A stretch of 64,000 nucleotides of DNA, taken from assembly GCF_009674675.1 (NCBI RefSeq), contig NZ_WKJC01000001.1, positions 1 to 64,000 of the forward strand, in the 5' to 3' direction. A model generated the notes under the pieces. That model had not been told where the DNA came from. It did not search any database and worked only from the letters and a program-made list of their open reading frames with translations. The translations under genes were made by a program, and so were the position numbers. Positions 45,463 through 55,081 of this stretch are shown piece after piece (position 1 is the stretch's first letter; each line of letters begins with the position of its first letter). Source of the stretch: Kangiella sp. HZ709. GTDB taxonomy: Bacteria; Pseudomonadota; Gammaproteobacteria; Enterobacterales; Kangiellaceae.

Positions 45463-46029
45463 ATGAAGCTAAATACTATTCTCTTACTATCCTTGGTTTT
45501 ATTACCTTCGTATGCCAAGGCTTCTTATTTTCAGTTGAAACCCTCCGATAATGCTTATCAGCAGGTTAAACAGCTATTGCCATTGATTGGTTCCTGGTCT
45601 TGCCAAAGTAGTTCGCTCCAACCTGATGGTAACTGGCAGAAAACTTCCAACCGTTCTCAATGGGACTGGAAGTACATTTTAAATGGTCATGCTATTCAAG
45701 ATTTTTGGTATCCAAATGAGTCTAATTTAGAAGCTCCTGGCGCAGGAACTAATTTGCGAACGTATGACCCTGTTAAAGATGCTTGGGAGATGGTTTGGAC
45801 GTTTGATAAATACAGCCGTTTCCAAACGTTTAATGCAAGTTTCAAAGATAATAAATGGGTAATGCAAGGAGAATATCCTGCCAGTAAAACTAGGCCTGCT
45901 CATATGGCTCGAATAACTTTTTACAATATTTCAAATAAGTACTTCGATTGGTATTATGAATCATCAAACATTGGAGACGGAAAGAATTGGATGAAAGTAG
46001 CAAAAATAGCGTGTGATAAAAAACCATGA
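45463..46029 (+). CDS. Secreted DUF1579-like protein of unknown function
   Basis: The protein has 188 residues from the ATG at 45463, chosen over the in-frame GTG six bases earlier because AGGGG sits at the right distance. A signal peptide (cleavage near 'SYAKA') is followed by a beta-rich domain: 'LLPLIGSWSCQSSSLQPDGNW', 'WDWKYILNGHAIQDFWYP', 'LRTYDPVKDAWEMVWTF'. This order of blocks is that of lipocalin-like DUF1579 proteins. The stop overlaps the start of the next gene by four bases, so it is co-translated with the amidohydrolase. Confidence 0.72.
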   Translation: MKLNTILLLSLVLLPSYAKASYFQLKPSDNAYQQVKQLLPLIGSWSCQSSSLQPDGNWQKTSNRSQWDWKYILNGHAIQDFWYPNESNLEAPGAGTNLRTYDPVKDAWEMVWTFDKYSRFQTFNASFKDNKWVMQGEYPASKTRPAHMARITFYNISNKYFDWYYESSNIGDGKNWMKVAKIACDKKP

Positions 46030-47570
46030 TCAGACTATATATCTTAATAACACTGTTTCTTTTTGCAGATATTGTTAGTGCGCAAAGAACCTTTGATGCT
46101 CCTATTGTTTCTGAAGGTCAAGGTCCTTTTAATCGTTTAATTTTGAGAGGCGGAATTCTTATTAATGGTGAAGGTGCTCCGCCTACCGGTCCGGTTGACA
46201 TTATCATTCAAGGTAACAAAATCTTATCAGTTCGTTCGGTGGGCGCGCCTGGAGTGCCTATTAAAGATTCTGCAAGGCCGCAAGCGAATAAAACAGATAA
46301 AGTAATAGATATCACAGGTCATTATGTGCTTCCTGGCTTTGTTGATTTACATGGACATATCGCAGGTAGTGTCGATGGCTTACCCGCGGAATACCCTTTT
46401 AAGCTGTGGCTAGCTCATGGTATTACTACGGTTCGTGAGCCAGGTAGCTTTAATGGTTTAGAGTGGACTCTTAAACAAAAAAAATTGAGTGATCAGAATA
46501 AAATTACTGCACCAAGAATTATCCCTTATATTGGTTTTGGTATGGGCTGGGATAAGCCCATAACGACTGTTGAGGAAACTCGACAATGGGTGCGCCATAT
46601 GGCAAAAAAAGGGGCGAAAGGGATTAAGTTTTTTGGCATGCCAAAAGTTATGATGCAAGCTGCTTTAGATGAAGCAAAAAAACAAAAGCTAGGTACAGCC
46701 ATGCATCACGCTCAACTGAATGTAGTAGGAACAAATGCTTTAGACTCTGCACGTTTAGGTTTAACCACTATGGAGCACTGGTATGGGTTACCAGAAGCCA
46801 TGTTTGAAGATAAGGTGATTCAAGACTACCCCTTAAACTATAACTACAACGACGAATCGCATCGATTTACTGAAGCGGGCCGACTATGGCAGCAAGCCGC
46901 TGAAGAGGGCAGTGACACATGGAATGCTGTACGCGACGAATTAATTGAACTCGACTTCACCATTAATCCTACCATGACTATCTATGAAGCGAGTCGCGAT
47001 GTGATGCGAGAGCGAAATGCCGAATGGCATCAAGATTATACTCACCCAAAGTTAAAAGCATTTTTTGAGCCTAATCGTGAATCTCATGGTTCATATTTTT
47101 TCGACTGGACGACTCAAAATGAAATTGACTGGAAAGCTAATTTTAATAAGTGGATGGCTTTTTTAAATGATTATAAAAATCATGGTGGAAGGGTCACTGT
47201 AGGCTCAGATGCGGGTTATATTTATAAAATTTTTGGTTTTGGTTATATACGAGAACTTGAGTTGCTTCAAGAAGCAGGTTTTCATCCGCTAGAAGTTATT
47301 CAGTCTGCAACATTAAACGGGGCGGAAGCTTTGGGAATGCAGGATAAAATTGGTTCTATATTACCTGGTAAACTTGCTGACTTAGTTATCGTAGAAGAAA
47401 ATCCTATTGCTAACTTTAAAGTATTATATGGAACTGGCCATTACCGTTTAGGCTTAAATAACATTGCTAAAAGAGTTGGGGGTGTTAAATACACCATCAA
47501 AGATGGCATTCTTTATGATGCTAAGCAATTACGCGAAGACGTTAAAGCTATCGTTAAAAACGCAAAATAG
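46026..47570 (+). CDS. Secreted amidohydrolase-superfamily enzyme
   Basis: The protein has 514 residues. A signal peptide (LYILITLFLFADIVSA) points to the periplasm. The TIM-barrel metal site is 'LPGFVDLHGHIAG' (HxH, about 100-112), a candidate bridging Lys in 'KKGAKGIKFFG', His ligands in 'TAMHHAQLN' and 'TTMEHWYG', and the Asp in 'VTVGSDAGYI'. The C-terminal 'IGSILPGKLADLVIVEENPI' closes the composite beta domain. The family hydrolyses cyclic amides or related bonds; the substrate is unknown. It is co-translated with the upstream DUF1579-like gene. Confidence 0.88.
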   Translation: MIRLYILITLFLFADIVSAQRTFDAPIVSEGQGPFNRLILRGGILINGEGAPPTGPVDIIIQGNKILSVRSVGAPGVPIKDSARPQANKTDKVIDITGHYVLPGFVDLHGHIAGSVDGLPAEYPFKLWLAHGITTVREPGSFNGLEWTLKQKKLSDQNKITAPRIIPYIGFGMGWDKPITTVEETRQWVRHMAKKGAKGIKFFGMPKVMMQAALDEAKKQKLGTAMHHAQLNVVGTNALDSARLGLTTMEHWYGLPEAMFEDKVIQDYPLNYNYNDESHRFTEAGRLWQQAAEEGSDTWNAVRDELIELDFTINPTMTIYEASRDVMRERNAEWHQDYTHPKLKAFFEPNRESHGSYFFDWTTQNEIDWKANFNKWMAFLNDYKNHGGRVTVGSDAGYIYKIFGFGYIRELELLQEAGFHPLEVIQSATLNGAEALGMQDKIGSILPGKLADLVIVEENPIANFKVLYGTGHYRLGLNNIAKRVGGVKYTIKDGILYDAKQLREDVKAIVKNAK

Positions 47571-47591
47571 AGCAAAGAGTTAAATTGGTAA

Positions 47592-48497
47592 TTAGCGTGA
47601 ATTCACTAAGTCGTTAAGTGCTTCAGTGAGGGTGGGGAACTTAAATTCAAATCCTGAATCTTGAAGCGCTTGGGGTATGACTTTCTGGCCTGTTAGTAAC
47701 AAATCCGAAAACTGACCCACGGCTAGTTTTAAAGCAAAGCCAGGCACAGTAAATGGAGCTTTTTTACTTAATTTATTAGCTATATCATCGGTTAACTGTT
47801 TATTGGTAACTGGATTCGGGCTGGTTAGATTAAACACCCCAGACAAGGCTTCGTTGTTTACTAGGTGCATAATTCCTCTAACCTGATCTTGAATATGAAT
47901 CCAAGAAAACCATTGATTACCAGTTCCGAGTTTGCCACCGACACCAAATTTAAAAGGTGTTAGCATTTTTGGTAAAGCACCATCGTCACCTAACACTACC
48001 CCAGTCCGGATATAGCAACTTCTAATACCTAGCTCTTCAGCTTTTTGCGCAGCCTGTTCCCACTTTTGACAGAGCTTGACTTGAAATTCGTTTTTTCCAG
48101 CTTGTGATGACTCGGTAATTATTTCGTCTTTTCGGTCGCCATAAAAACCAATCGCTGAGCCAGAAATAAAAGCTTTTGGTCGAACTTCTGAAGTTGCCAT
48201 CCATTCAACTAATTCATTGGTTTGATCAATTCGGCTTTGATATATTTTTCTTTTCTGATTAACTGTCCATCGTTTATTAGCTAGATTTTCACCACAAAGG
48301 TTAATAACCAAATCGACCTCAGGAACTTCTTCTAATGAGCTGCAAAGGTTAGTGCTACGGAAAAAGAATTCTTCTTTATATTGTTCTGGGTTTCTTGATT
48401 TGATCCATACATCAAAGCTAGAACGCTCAAGATGGGATATAAGGTTTCGGCCAATAAAGCCGGTTCCACCAGTGATTAACGCTTTTTTTCGCATCAT
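47592..48497 (-). CDS. TIGR01777 family epimerase (YfcH-like)
   Basis: The 301 residues form an extended SDR. 'KKALITGGTGFIGRNLISHL' binds the nucleotide cofactor (about 3-22). 'INLCGENLANKRWTVNQKRKIYQSRI' parts and 'GSAIGFYGDRKDE' (catalytic Tyr, about 112-124) are typical of the family, as is the DUF1731 C-terminal domain with 'PGFALKLAVGQFSDLLLTGQKV'. Bacterial members (E. coli YfcH) lack a defined substrate. A relative is SULA/cell division inhibitor-like in name only. It is monocistronic and convergent with the amidohydrolase. Confidence 0.88.
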   Translation of the reverse strand: MMRKKALITGGTGFIGRNLISHLERSSFDVWIKSRNPEQYKEEFFFRSTNLCSSLEEVPEVDLVINLCGENLANKRWTVNQKRKIYQSRIDQTNELVEWMATSEVRPKAFISGSAIGFYGDRKDEIITESSQAGKNEFQVKLCQKWEQAAQKAEELGIRSCYIRTGVVLGDDGALPKMLTPFKFGVGGKLGTGNQWFSWIHIQDQVRGIMHLVNNEALSGVFNLTSPNPVTNKQLTDDIANKLSKKAPFTVPGFALKLAVGQFSDLLLTGQKVIPQALQDSGFEFKFPTLTEALNDLVNSR

Positions 48498-48600
48498 AAA
48501 ATCCGTTTAGGGAATAACTAACTCAGCGAGTATACACATATCAATGAATTATTCCTATATTGATAAAGTTACAATATGTTTGCAAATTGGGGATATATAC

Positions 48601-49977
48601 TTAGCATTCGATAATGTGAACGGCTAAACCGCCGCGAGCTGTTTCTTTATATTTTTTTCGCATGTCCATACCCGTATCCCACATGGTTTTGATGACCTTA
48701 TCCAATGAAACCTTATGTTCACCGTCACCTCTTAAGGCTAAGCGACAAGCATTAATCGCTTTGATAGATGCCATAGCGTTGCGTTCAATACAAGGAACTT
48801 GAACTAAGCCACCTACGGGATCGCAAGTTAATCCTAAGTTGTGTTCCATGCCGATTTCAGCGGCATTTTCAACTTGCTGTGGAGTTCCACCTAAAACTTC
48901 CGTTAAAGCGCCTGCAGCCATCGAGCAAGCAACTCCAACTTCCCCCTGACAGCCAACCTCAGCGCCGGAAATAGAAGCATTTAATTTGTATAAAATTCCA
49001 ATTGCTGCTGCGGTCAAAAGAAAGTCGATAATACCTTCTTCATCCGCACCTGCTTTAAATTTCATGTAATAGAATAACACTGCAGGGATAATTCCAGCTG
49101 CGCCATTGGTTGGTGCAGTAACCACCTGGCCACCAGCAGCGTTTTCTTCATTAACGGCTAATGCATACAAGTCAACCCAGTCCATCGCCGACAAAGTATC
49201 TGTTGTGCTGTGCGGGTCGGATTTTAGTTTCATATAAATGCCATGAGCGCGACGCTTTACTTTTAAACCGCCTGGTAAGATACCTTCTCGATCGCAGCCA
49301 CGCTTGATACATTTTTTCATGACGTGCCAAATGTCTAATAATTTAGTTCTTACTTCTTCCTCACTGCGCCAAGCTTTTTCATTCTCCATCATTAAAGTGG
49401 AAATTTTTATGCCATTATTTTTACAATGTTCAATTAATTCTGCTGCGCTTGAGAATGGATATTTAACTTGAGTAGTATCTTCCATAATAGGGCTGTCAGC
49501 ATCTAAATCATCATTGACTACGAAACCGCCACCTACCGAGTAATAGGTTTTTGAAACTAACAATTCGCCATTGTGATCGTAAGCGTTAAATATCATGCCA
49601 TTAGCATGTTTAGGCAAACTCTTTCTCTTATAAAGAATGAGATCATCTTTTTCATTAAAATTTATTTGATGTGACCCGTTGAGCTTAATTGAAAAGTTTG
49701 TGCGTATCGCTTCTAAACGTTGCGGAATAATGTCAGGATCAACCTTATCTGGGCGCTCACCTTCAAGCCCTAAAAGAACGGCTTTATCAGAGCCGTGCCC
49801 CTTACCAGTAGCTCCAAGAGACCCGTATAACTCGCTGGTTACTCGACTAACGTTTAAGAGCTGGCTACTTTTTTCCAAACCATCTACAAAGCGTCGTGCC
49901 GCGCGCATGGGTCCAACGGTATGTGAACTAGAAGGTCCAATACCGATACTAAACATATCAAAAACACTAATGGCCAA
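48601..49977 (-). CDS. sdaA: L-serine ammonia-lyase (iron-sulfur)
   Basis: The protein has 458 residues. The N-terminal beta domain ('[21 protein letters not shown]', about 3-23) and the C-terminal alpha domain are fused, the type II layout of enteric SdaA/SdaB. The cluster Cys are in '[18 protein letters not shown]', '[19 protein letters not shown]' and near the end. It converts L-serine to pyruvate and ammonia, a degradative step that competes with use of serine for one-carbon units. It is monocistronic. Confidence 0.94.
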   Translation of the reverse strand: MAISVFDMFSIGIGPSSSHTVGPMRAARRFVDGLEKSSQLLNVSRVTSELYGSLGATGKGHGSDKAVLLGLEGERPDKVDPDIIPQRLEAIRTNFSIKLNGSHQINFNEKDDLILYKRKSLPKHANGMIFNAYDHNGELLVSKTYYSVGGGFVVNDDLDADSPIMEDTTQVKYPFSSAAELIEHCKNNGIKISTLMMENEKAWRSEEEVRTKLLDIWHVMKKCIKRGCDREGILPGGLKVKRRAHGIYMKLKSDPHSTTDTLSAMDWVDLYALAVNEENAAGGQVVTAPTNGAAGIIPAVLFYYMKFKAGADEEGIIDFLLTAAAIGILYKLNASISGAEVGCQGEVGVACSMAAGALTEVLGGTPQQVENAAEIGMEHNLGLTCDPVGGLVQVPCIERNAMASIKAINACRLALRGDGEHKVSLDKVIKTMWDTGMDMRKKYKETARGGLAVHIIEC

Positions 49978-50066
49978 TGGGTAATTCTCTTTATTTTGTA
50001 ATTGCTTGAATTGTACTTAGAAAATACGGGTGATACTAGCTATAGCTAATCTGACCAGATGCTAAA

Positions 50067-50624
50067 TTAGCTTAATAATTTTGAAAAGCTCACAATGATT
50101 TGAGCAGTAGCTCCCCAAATATTACGGCCTTGATAAGGCATAGAATAAAGTGGGAATTTTATTCCTTGGAACTCGCGATATGATTTTTTTCGATTGGTAG
50201 GGTCAAAAAGAAAATCTAGCGGCACTTCAAATGCTTCATCAACCTCATCAGTGTTAACCGTAAATTGATAGTCATTCTTTACAATACCAACAACTGGCTG
50301 AATCATAAATTGAGTAATGGTCGGTTGTAAAGCAAGCTTACCGATGACTTCTATTTGATGTTCATAGATACCAACTTCTTCTTCCGTTTCACGTATTGCG
50401 GTATGAATAAGGTTTTTATCAGAATCATCCATACGACCACCTGGAAAACTAATTTGCCCAGGATGGTGTTTGAGGTGTTGCGCTCTCTGTGTAAGAATCA
50501 GCTGCAAACCATTTGCTCGCTCAACAAGCGGTACTAACACGGCGCTAGGTTGCAGCTGAGTGACCTTGGGAGCTCTATGATTGGCATTATCTAAAGCTGT
50601 TTGAATGGCTTTAATAGTAACCAT
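50067..50624 (-). CDS. nudL: Nudix CoA pyrophosphatase (NudL type)
   Basis: The protein has 185 residues. The Nudix box GX5EX7REUXEEXGU is 'GGRMDDSDKNLIHTAIRETE' plus 'EEVGIYEHQI' (about 63-92). It is preceded by 'LQLILTQRAQHLKHHPGQISFPGG', the UPF0035 signature of the CoA-diphosphatase subfamily. The enzyme splits CoA to 4'-phosphopantetheine and 3',5'-ADP. Its start overlaps the pabB stop by one base, as in other gammaproteobacteria where the two are neighbours. Confidence 0.9.
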   Translation of the reverse strand: MVTIKAIQTALDNANHRAPKVTQLQPSAVLVPLVERANGLQLILTQRAQHLKHHPGQISFPGGRMDDSDKNLIHTAIRETEEEVGIYEHQIEVIGKLALQPTITQFMIQPVVGIVKNDYQFTVNTDEVDEAFEVPLDFLFDPTNRKKSYREFQGIKFPLYSMPYQGRNIWGATAQIIVSFSKLLS

Positions 50625-52039
50625 TAATGTTTACCAGCTAAAATGGGCAATATGCGACTAAGCTTATGATAAGTTTCTTGGTATTCGCTAGCTGCTTCTG
50701 AATCAGCGACCAAGCCACCGCCACCCCAAGTATGAATCAGACCATCTTCGGTCACCAATGTTCTAATGGTAATACTCGAGTCCAGGATTCCTCGATAGTC
50801 CAAATACATAAAAGAACCACAATAAATACTGCGTCTATGTGGTTCTAGTTCTTCAATAATTTCCATCGCGCGAATTTTAGGCGCTCCTGTAATAGAGCCC
50901 CCAGGGAAACAATTTTCGAGTAAATCAAAAGCATCTTTATCTTCAGCTAAATCAGCTTCAACGGTACTCACCAGGTGATGAACAGAAATAAAACTTTGTA
51001 GTTCAAATAACTTAGATACAGTGACTGAGCCATACTCAGCGGTCCGGCCAATATCATTTCTCAATAGATCAACAATCATTAAATTTTCGGCGCGATCTTT
51101 TTCGCTGGATAACAACTCATCAGAGAAAGCTTTGTCTTCGAGTGGATCTTTACTGCGAGGACGAGTCCCTTTTATTGGTTGGGTTACAACATGACTTTTG
51201 CCATCTTGCTGCTTTATTTGTATAAAGCGCTCTGGCGATAGAGACAAAATCTGCTGTTGCCCCAAATTCATATAAGCAGAAAAAGGTGCTTGATTGTGCT
51301 CGGTTAATTCTAAATAAGCATCCCAAGCATGCCCATTAAATTCAGCACTAAATCTTTGCGCCAAATTGACTTGGTAACAGTCGCCGGCATGAATGTATTC
51401 ATGAACTTGCTTGAACTTTGCTTTATAAGTTTGTTCGTCCATGTTGGATTGCCAGGGACTTGTTAGTGTAAAACTTGGGTAACTAGCAGTTTGCTTAGCA
51501 GAGGCATACTGTTTGAACTCTTCTATTAAAGATGCCCAAGTGCTTTCTTCCATGGCATTGAACTGTAGAAGGTAGGATTTTTGATGAGCATGATCACTTA
51601 TAAAAGCCCACTCATAAAGTCCAAAAGCCATCTCAGGCAAATGAATGTCCACTTCAGCCACCTCAGGAATCTCTTCAATTGATCGACCTAGATCGTAACT
51701 GCAATAGCCAGCGATGCCTCCATGGAAGGGTATATGTGATAGCTCTTGAGGAAGCGGTGCGTAGTTCTTAAGACCTGACTGGTAGAAGGTTCTTAAATCT
51801 TCAAATGGGTTATGGCTTAAAGAGAAATCAAAACCATTTAGGTAGCTCTTGTCGTTTGAATAGCTTATATAAGCTTTTGGACGGGCAAATATTAAATCGA
51901 ATTTGGCAGCTTTGTGAATAGTCTTGCCGCTATCGAGTAGCATTGCCCATTTTTCATCTGCAAAATATCCAAATAATTGGCGGATTCCTGCCGGATCTCG
52001 GTAAGGGAACTCAACATATGCTTGAATAGATTTGTTCAT
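50624..52039 (-). CDS. pabB: Aminodeoxychorismate synthase component I
   Basis: The protein has 471 residues and is a chorismate-utilising enzyme. The PIKGTRPRS motif (about 283-291) has the catalytic Lys that separates PabB from anthranilate synthase TrpE (PIAGT). 'LSLSPERFI', 'LMIVDLLRNDIGRTA' and 'GGSITGAPKIRAMEIIEEL' (about 393-411) complete the set. It makes 4-amino-4-deoxychorismate for folate, with a PabA partner encoded elsewhere. Co-transcribed with nudL. The folate pathway also uses FolE encoded at 17602-18156. Confidence 0.94.
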   Translation of the reverse strand: MNKSIQAYVEFPYRDPAGIRQLFGYFADEKWAMLLDSGKTIHKAAKFDLIFARPKAYISYSNDKSYLNGFDFSLSHNPFEDLRTFYQSGLKNYAPLPQELSHIPFHGGIAGYCSYDLGRSIEEIPEVAEVDIHLPEMAFGLYEWAFISDHAHQKSYLLQFNAMEESTWASLIEEFKQYASAKQTASYPSFTLTSPWQSNMDEQTYKAKFKQVHEYIHAGDCYQVNLAQRFSAEFNGHAWDAYLELTEHNQAPFSAYMNLGQQQILSLSPERFIQIKQQDGKSHVVTQPIKGTRPRSKDPLEDKAFSDELLSSEKDRAENLMIVDLLRNDIGRTAEYGSVTVSKLFELQSFISVHHLVSTVEADLAEDKDAFDLLENCFPGGSITGAPKIRAMEIIEELEPHRRSIYCGSFMYLDYRGILDSSITIRTLVTEDGLIHTWGGGGLVADSEAASEYQETYHKLSRILPILAGKH

Positions 52040-52104
52040 TTACACCTAAAATGCTCAAAAAATCGACAAAAACAACTGATCATCAATTAATTGGCGTCTA
52101 AAAT

Positions 52105-52134
52105 TTGGGAAACGCCTGATCGAGCAGTTATACT
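52105..52134 (+). promoter_or_regulatory. Candidate promoter of the fumarase/prp block
   Basis: TTGGGA (52105-52110), an 18-base spacer and TATACT (52129-52134, five of six) lie about 85 bases before the fumarase ATG. No other good promoter was noticed in the pabB-fumA gap. Confidence 0.4.
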
Positions 52135-52218
52135 AATGAGCTGATTTTAGAGTTTTATTGCCAGGTTGTATAGAAACAATCTTTGGCCTTTTGATTAGCA
52201 ATTTGGAGTTTCATTTCC

Positions 52219-53733
52219 ATGAGTGAGATAAAAGCGGAAGACTTTATTGAAAGTGTAGCAGATGCTTTCCAATACATTTCCTACTACCACCCGAAAGATT
52301 TTGTGCAAGCCATGACTGCGGCCTATGAAAAAGAAGAAAGTCCAGCGGCTAAAGATGCAATGAAGCAAATTTTAGTTAACTCGCGCATGTCTGCTATGGG
52401 ACATCGTCCAGTTTGCCAAGATACGGGCATTGCTATGGCGATTGTGGAAATTGGTATGGATGCCCGGTTTGATACTGGCGATAGTGACATGACGGTTCAG
52501 GAGATGGTCGATGAAGGAGTCAGACGGGCTTATTTGAATCCTGAAAACCCTTTAAGAGCTTCTGTCTTATTAGATCCTGCTGGCAAGCGAACCAATTCAA
52601 AAGATAATACACCGTCTGTTGTGCATATTAAGATGGTAAAAGGCGATAAGGTTGATGTGACCGTTGCAGCAAAAGGCGGTGGCTCAGAAAATAAATCTAA
52701 GTTTGTGATGTTAAACCCATCAGACTCTATTGTAGATTGGGTGGTGGAAACAGTACCTAAAATGGGTGCAGGCTGGTGCCCGCCAGGAATTTTAGGTATA
52801 GGTGTTGGTGGTACTGCGGAAAAAGCCATGTTGCTTGCTAAGGAATCCTTAATGGATCCGATTGATATGCAAGAGCTATTAAAACGTGGCCCACAAAACC
52901 GCGTAGAAGAATTGCGTATCGAAATTTATGAAGCCGTTAATAAACTAGGTATTGGCGCGCAAGGTCTTGGTGGAATAACAACGGTTATGGATGTAAAAAT
53001 TAACGACTGGCCAACACACGCAGCTTCAAAGCCAGTGGCTATGATCCCAAACTGTGCTGCTACGCGTCATATACATTTCACATTAGACGGCAATGGTCCT
53101 GCTAAGCTAACGCCACCATCGATTGAAGATTGGCCAGCTATGGATTATGAAGCTTCTGAAGAGGCAAAACGCGTTGATATTAACAATATCAGCAAAGAAG
53201 AAGTTGCCAGCTGGAAACCAGGTGATGTGTTATTACTTAATGGTAAGATTTTAACAGGTCGCGATGCAGCGCATAAGCGAATTAAAGACTTGCTTGATTC
53301 GGGTGAAGGTTTACCTGAGGGGTTAGATTTTAAAAATCGCTTTATCTACTACGTTGGCCCTGTTGATGCAGTCGGCGATGAAGCGGTGGGTCCTGCAGGC
53401 CCTACAACCGCTACTCGGATGGATAAGTTTACTGACATGATGTTAGAGCAAACAGGATTGCTTGGCATGATTGGTAAAGCCGAACGTGGGGACGTTGCGA
53501 TTGAGTCAATTAAAAAACATCAGTCAACTTATTTGATGGCCGTAGGTGGAGCTGCTTATCTAGTATCAAAAGCGATTAAGAATTCGGAAGTTGTAGCTTT
53601 CCCAGAGTTAGGTATGGAAGCTGTGTACGAATTTGATGTAGTGGATATGCCGGTAACGGTTGCAGTCGACTCGAAAGGTGAGTCAGTTCATAAGACCGGT
53701 CCAGCTATTTGGAAAGTAAAACTTAATAGTTAA
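52219..53733 (+). CDS. fumA: Class I iron-sulfur fumarate hydratase
   Basis: The 504 residues are the single-chain form (E. coli FumA/FumB are about 548). 'HRPVCQDTGIAMAIVEIGMD' (about 61-80) has the first cluster Cys. The second is in 'MIPNCAATRHIHFTLDG' (about 276-292). 'AKGGGSENKSKFVMLNPSD' and 'GVGGTAEKAMLLAKESL' are family hallmarks, and 'GRDAAHKRI' begins the C-terminal beta domain. It hydrates fumarate to malate. The downstream 2-methylcitrate genes yield succinate, so fumarase is the next hydration step of that carbon. 15 bases to the next gene. Confidence 0.95.
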   Translation: MSEIKAEDFIESVADAFQYISYYHPKDFVQAMTAAYEKEESPAAKDAMKQILVNSRMSAMGHRPVCQDTGIAMAIVEIGMDARFDTGDSDMTVQEMVDEGVRRAYLNPENPLRASVLLDPAGKRTNSKDNTPSVVHIKMVKGDKVDVTVAAKGGGSENKSKFVMLNPSDSIVDWVVETVPKMGAGWCPPGILGIGVGGTAEKAMLLAKESLMDPIDMQELLKRGPQNRVEELRIEIYEAVNKLGIGAQGLGGITTVMDVKINDWPTHAASKPVAMIPNCAATRHIHFTLDGNGPAKLTPPSIEDWPAMDYEASEEAKRVDINNISKEEVASWKPGDVLLLNGKILTGRDAAHKRIKDLLDSGEGLPEGLDFKNRFIYYVGPVDAVGDEAVGPAGPTTATRMDKFTDMMLEQTGLLGMIGKAERGDVAIESIKKHQSTYLMAVGGAAYLVSKAIKNSEVVAFPELGMEAVYEFDVVDMPVTVAVDSKGESVHKTGPAIWKVKLNS

Positions 53734-53748
53734 TTTCAGGAGACTAAA

Positions 53749-53943
53749 GTGTTTAATAAGAGCTTAAGAATATCGTATTGGTGGACTGTTGTAGTTTCTA
53801 TTTTCCTCGGTGTTGCCTTAGCTCAAATTTTGTTGAGCGATCCCATTAATTTCATCAGTGTTAATGGTTTGGTCTTGTTAGTGGCAGTTGGATTAGTAGC
53901 TTTAGCTGTTCATACGTTTTATAGAAAAGCAAAAGATAAATAA
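53749..53943 (+). CDS. Tiny two-span membrane protein between fumA and prpB
   Basis: The protein has 64 residues and a GTG start with a strong RBS (CAGGAG, seven bases upstream). Two hydrophobic helices (about 10-30 and 36-55, 'TVVVSIFLGVALAQILL' and 'GLVLLVAVGLVALAVHTFY') are followed by a short basic tail. No homologue is recognised. It lies 15 bases after fumA and 22 bases before the next small gene, so it is in the same operon. Confidence 0.7.
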   Translation: MFNKSLRISYWWTVVVSIFLGVALAQILLSDPINFISVNGLVLLVAVGLVALAVHTFYRKAKDK

Positions 53944-53965
53944 AACAATAAAGTTAAGGAAAATC

Positions 53966-54151
53966 ATGATAAATAGCCAAAAAGCTGTAAATACAATTGG
54001 AATAATTATTTGTTTGTTGGGAATTGGAACATTAATCCCTGGCTATCTTGAAAAAGGTTTTGAAGGTATTAATTTGCCAGCGTTATCCGTTTTTGTCGTC
54101 TTAGGACTAGGGTTCGCTACAGGTATTTTTACAAAAGGTAATAAAGAATGA
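53966..54151 (+). CDS. Second tiny two-span membrane protein, coupled to prpB
   Basis: The protein has 61 residues. An AAGGA RBS precedes the ATG. The two hydrophobic segments are '[19 protein letters not shown]' and '[19 protein letters not shown]', with a Lys-rich end. The stop overlaps the prpB start (ATGA), so prpB is translated by coupling to it. Unknown family. Confidence 0.7.
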   Translation: MINSQKAVNTIGIIICLLGIGTLIPGYLEKGFEGINLPALSVFVVLGLGFATGIFTKGNKE

Positions 54152-55026
54152 GTGCAGGTTTAAAATTTCGTCAAGCGGTTGCAGAAAATCATCCGCTACA
54201 ATTAATGGGTACTATTACAGCTTATGCAGCACGTATGGCTGAAGCAGTCGGGCACAAAGCAGTTTATCTTTCAGGTGGCGGCGTTGCCGCTAACTCGTTG
54301 GGTATGCCAGATTTAGGTATTTCCACTGCTGAAGATTTATTAGTAGATATTCGTCGTATTACTGATGTGTGTTCTTTGCCTTTAATCGTAGATATCGATA
54401 CAGGTTTTGGTGGCACCTTTAATATTGCTAGGACTACGCGAGCGCTAATTAAATCTGGCGCTGCAGGTTTTCACATGGAAGATCAAGTCGCCACTAAACG
54501 TTGCGGTCATAGACCGGGTAAAGAAATTGTGTCGTTACAAGAAATGGTTGATCGTATTAAGTCGGCGGTTGATGCACGTACCGATGAGAACTTTGTGATT
54601 ATGGCGCGGACTGATGCACTGCAAGCTGAAGGAATGAATTCGGCTATCGACCGAGCTAATGCTTGTATTGAAGCTGGCGCAGATATGATATTCCCTGAAG
54701 CCGTTCAAACGCTTGAACAGTACAAAGAAATTCGTTCAAAAGTAGATGCACCTATTTTAGCGAACATTACTGAGTTTGGTGCTACGCCGTTATTCTCGTG
54801 TGAAGAGTTAGGCGATGTCGGCGTGGACATCGTTTTATATTGTTGTGGTGCATATCGTGCAATGAATCGTGCAGCAGAAACTTTTTATAAATCAGTATTA
54901 GCCAATGGGCATCAACGCGATGTTGTCGACATTATGCAAACTCGTGAAGAGTTATATGCGCACTTGGGCTACCACGATTATGAACAAAAATTAGATAACT
55001 TATTTTCCGAAGGCAAAGAGAAATAA
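54148..55026 (+). CDS. prpB: 2-methylisocitrate lyase
   Basis: The protein has 292 residues of the isocitrate lyase/PEP mutase superfamily. '[29 protein letters not shown]' parts at the start, '[20 protein letters not shown]' (metal Asp, about 78-97) and the catalytic loop [12 protein letters not shown] (about 121-132) are typical of PrpB. It cleaves 2-methylisocitrate to pyruvate and succinate, the last step of propionate breakdown. It is coupled to the small membrane gene and 55 bases before prpC. Confidence 0.96.
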   Translation: MSAGLKFRQAVAENHPLQLMGTITAYAARMAEAVGHKAVYLSGGGVAANSLGMPDLGISTAEDLLVDIRRITDVCSLPLIVDIDTGFGGTFNIARTTRALIKSGAAGFHMEDQVATKRCGHRPGKEIVSLQEMVDRIKSAVDARTDENFVIMARTDALQAEGMNSAIDRANACIEAGADMIFPEAVQTLEQYKEIRSKVDAPILANITEFGATPLFSCEELGDVGVDIVLYCCGAYRAMNRAAETFYKSVLANGHQRDVVDIMQTREELYAHLGYHDYEQKLDNLFSEGKEK

Positions 55027-55081
55027 ACTAAAGAAAATAGGTCAAAAAAATTAGTAAAGAATTTTATTTTAGGAGTTAATA

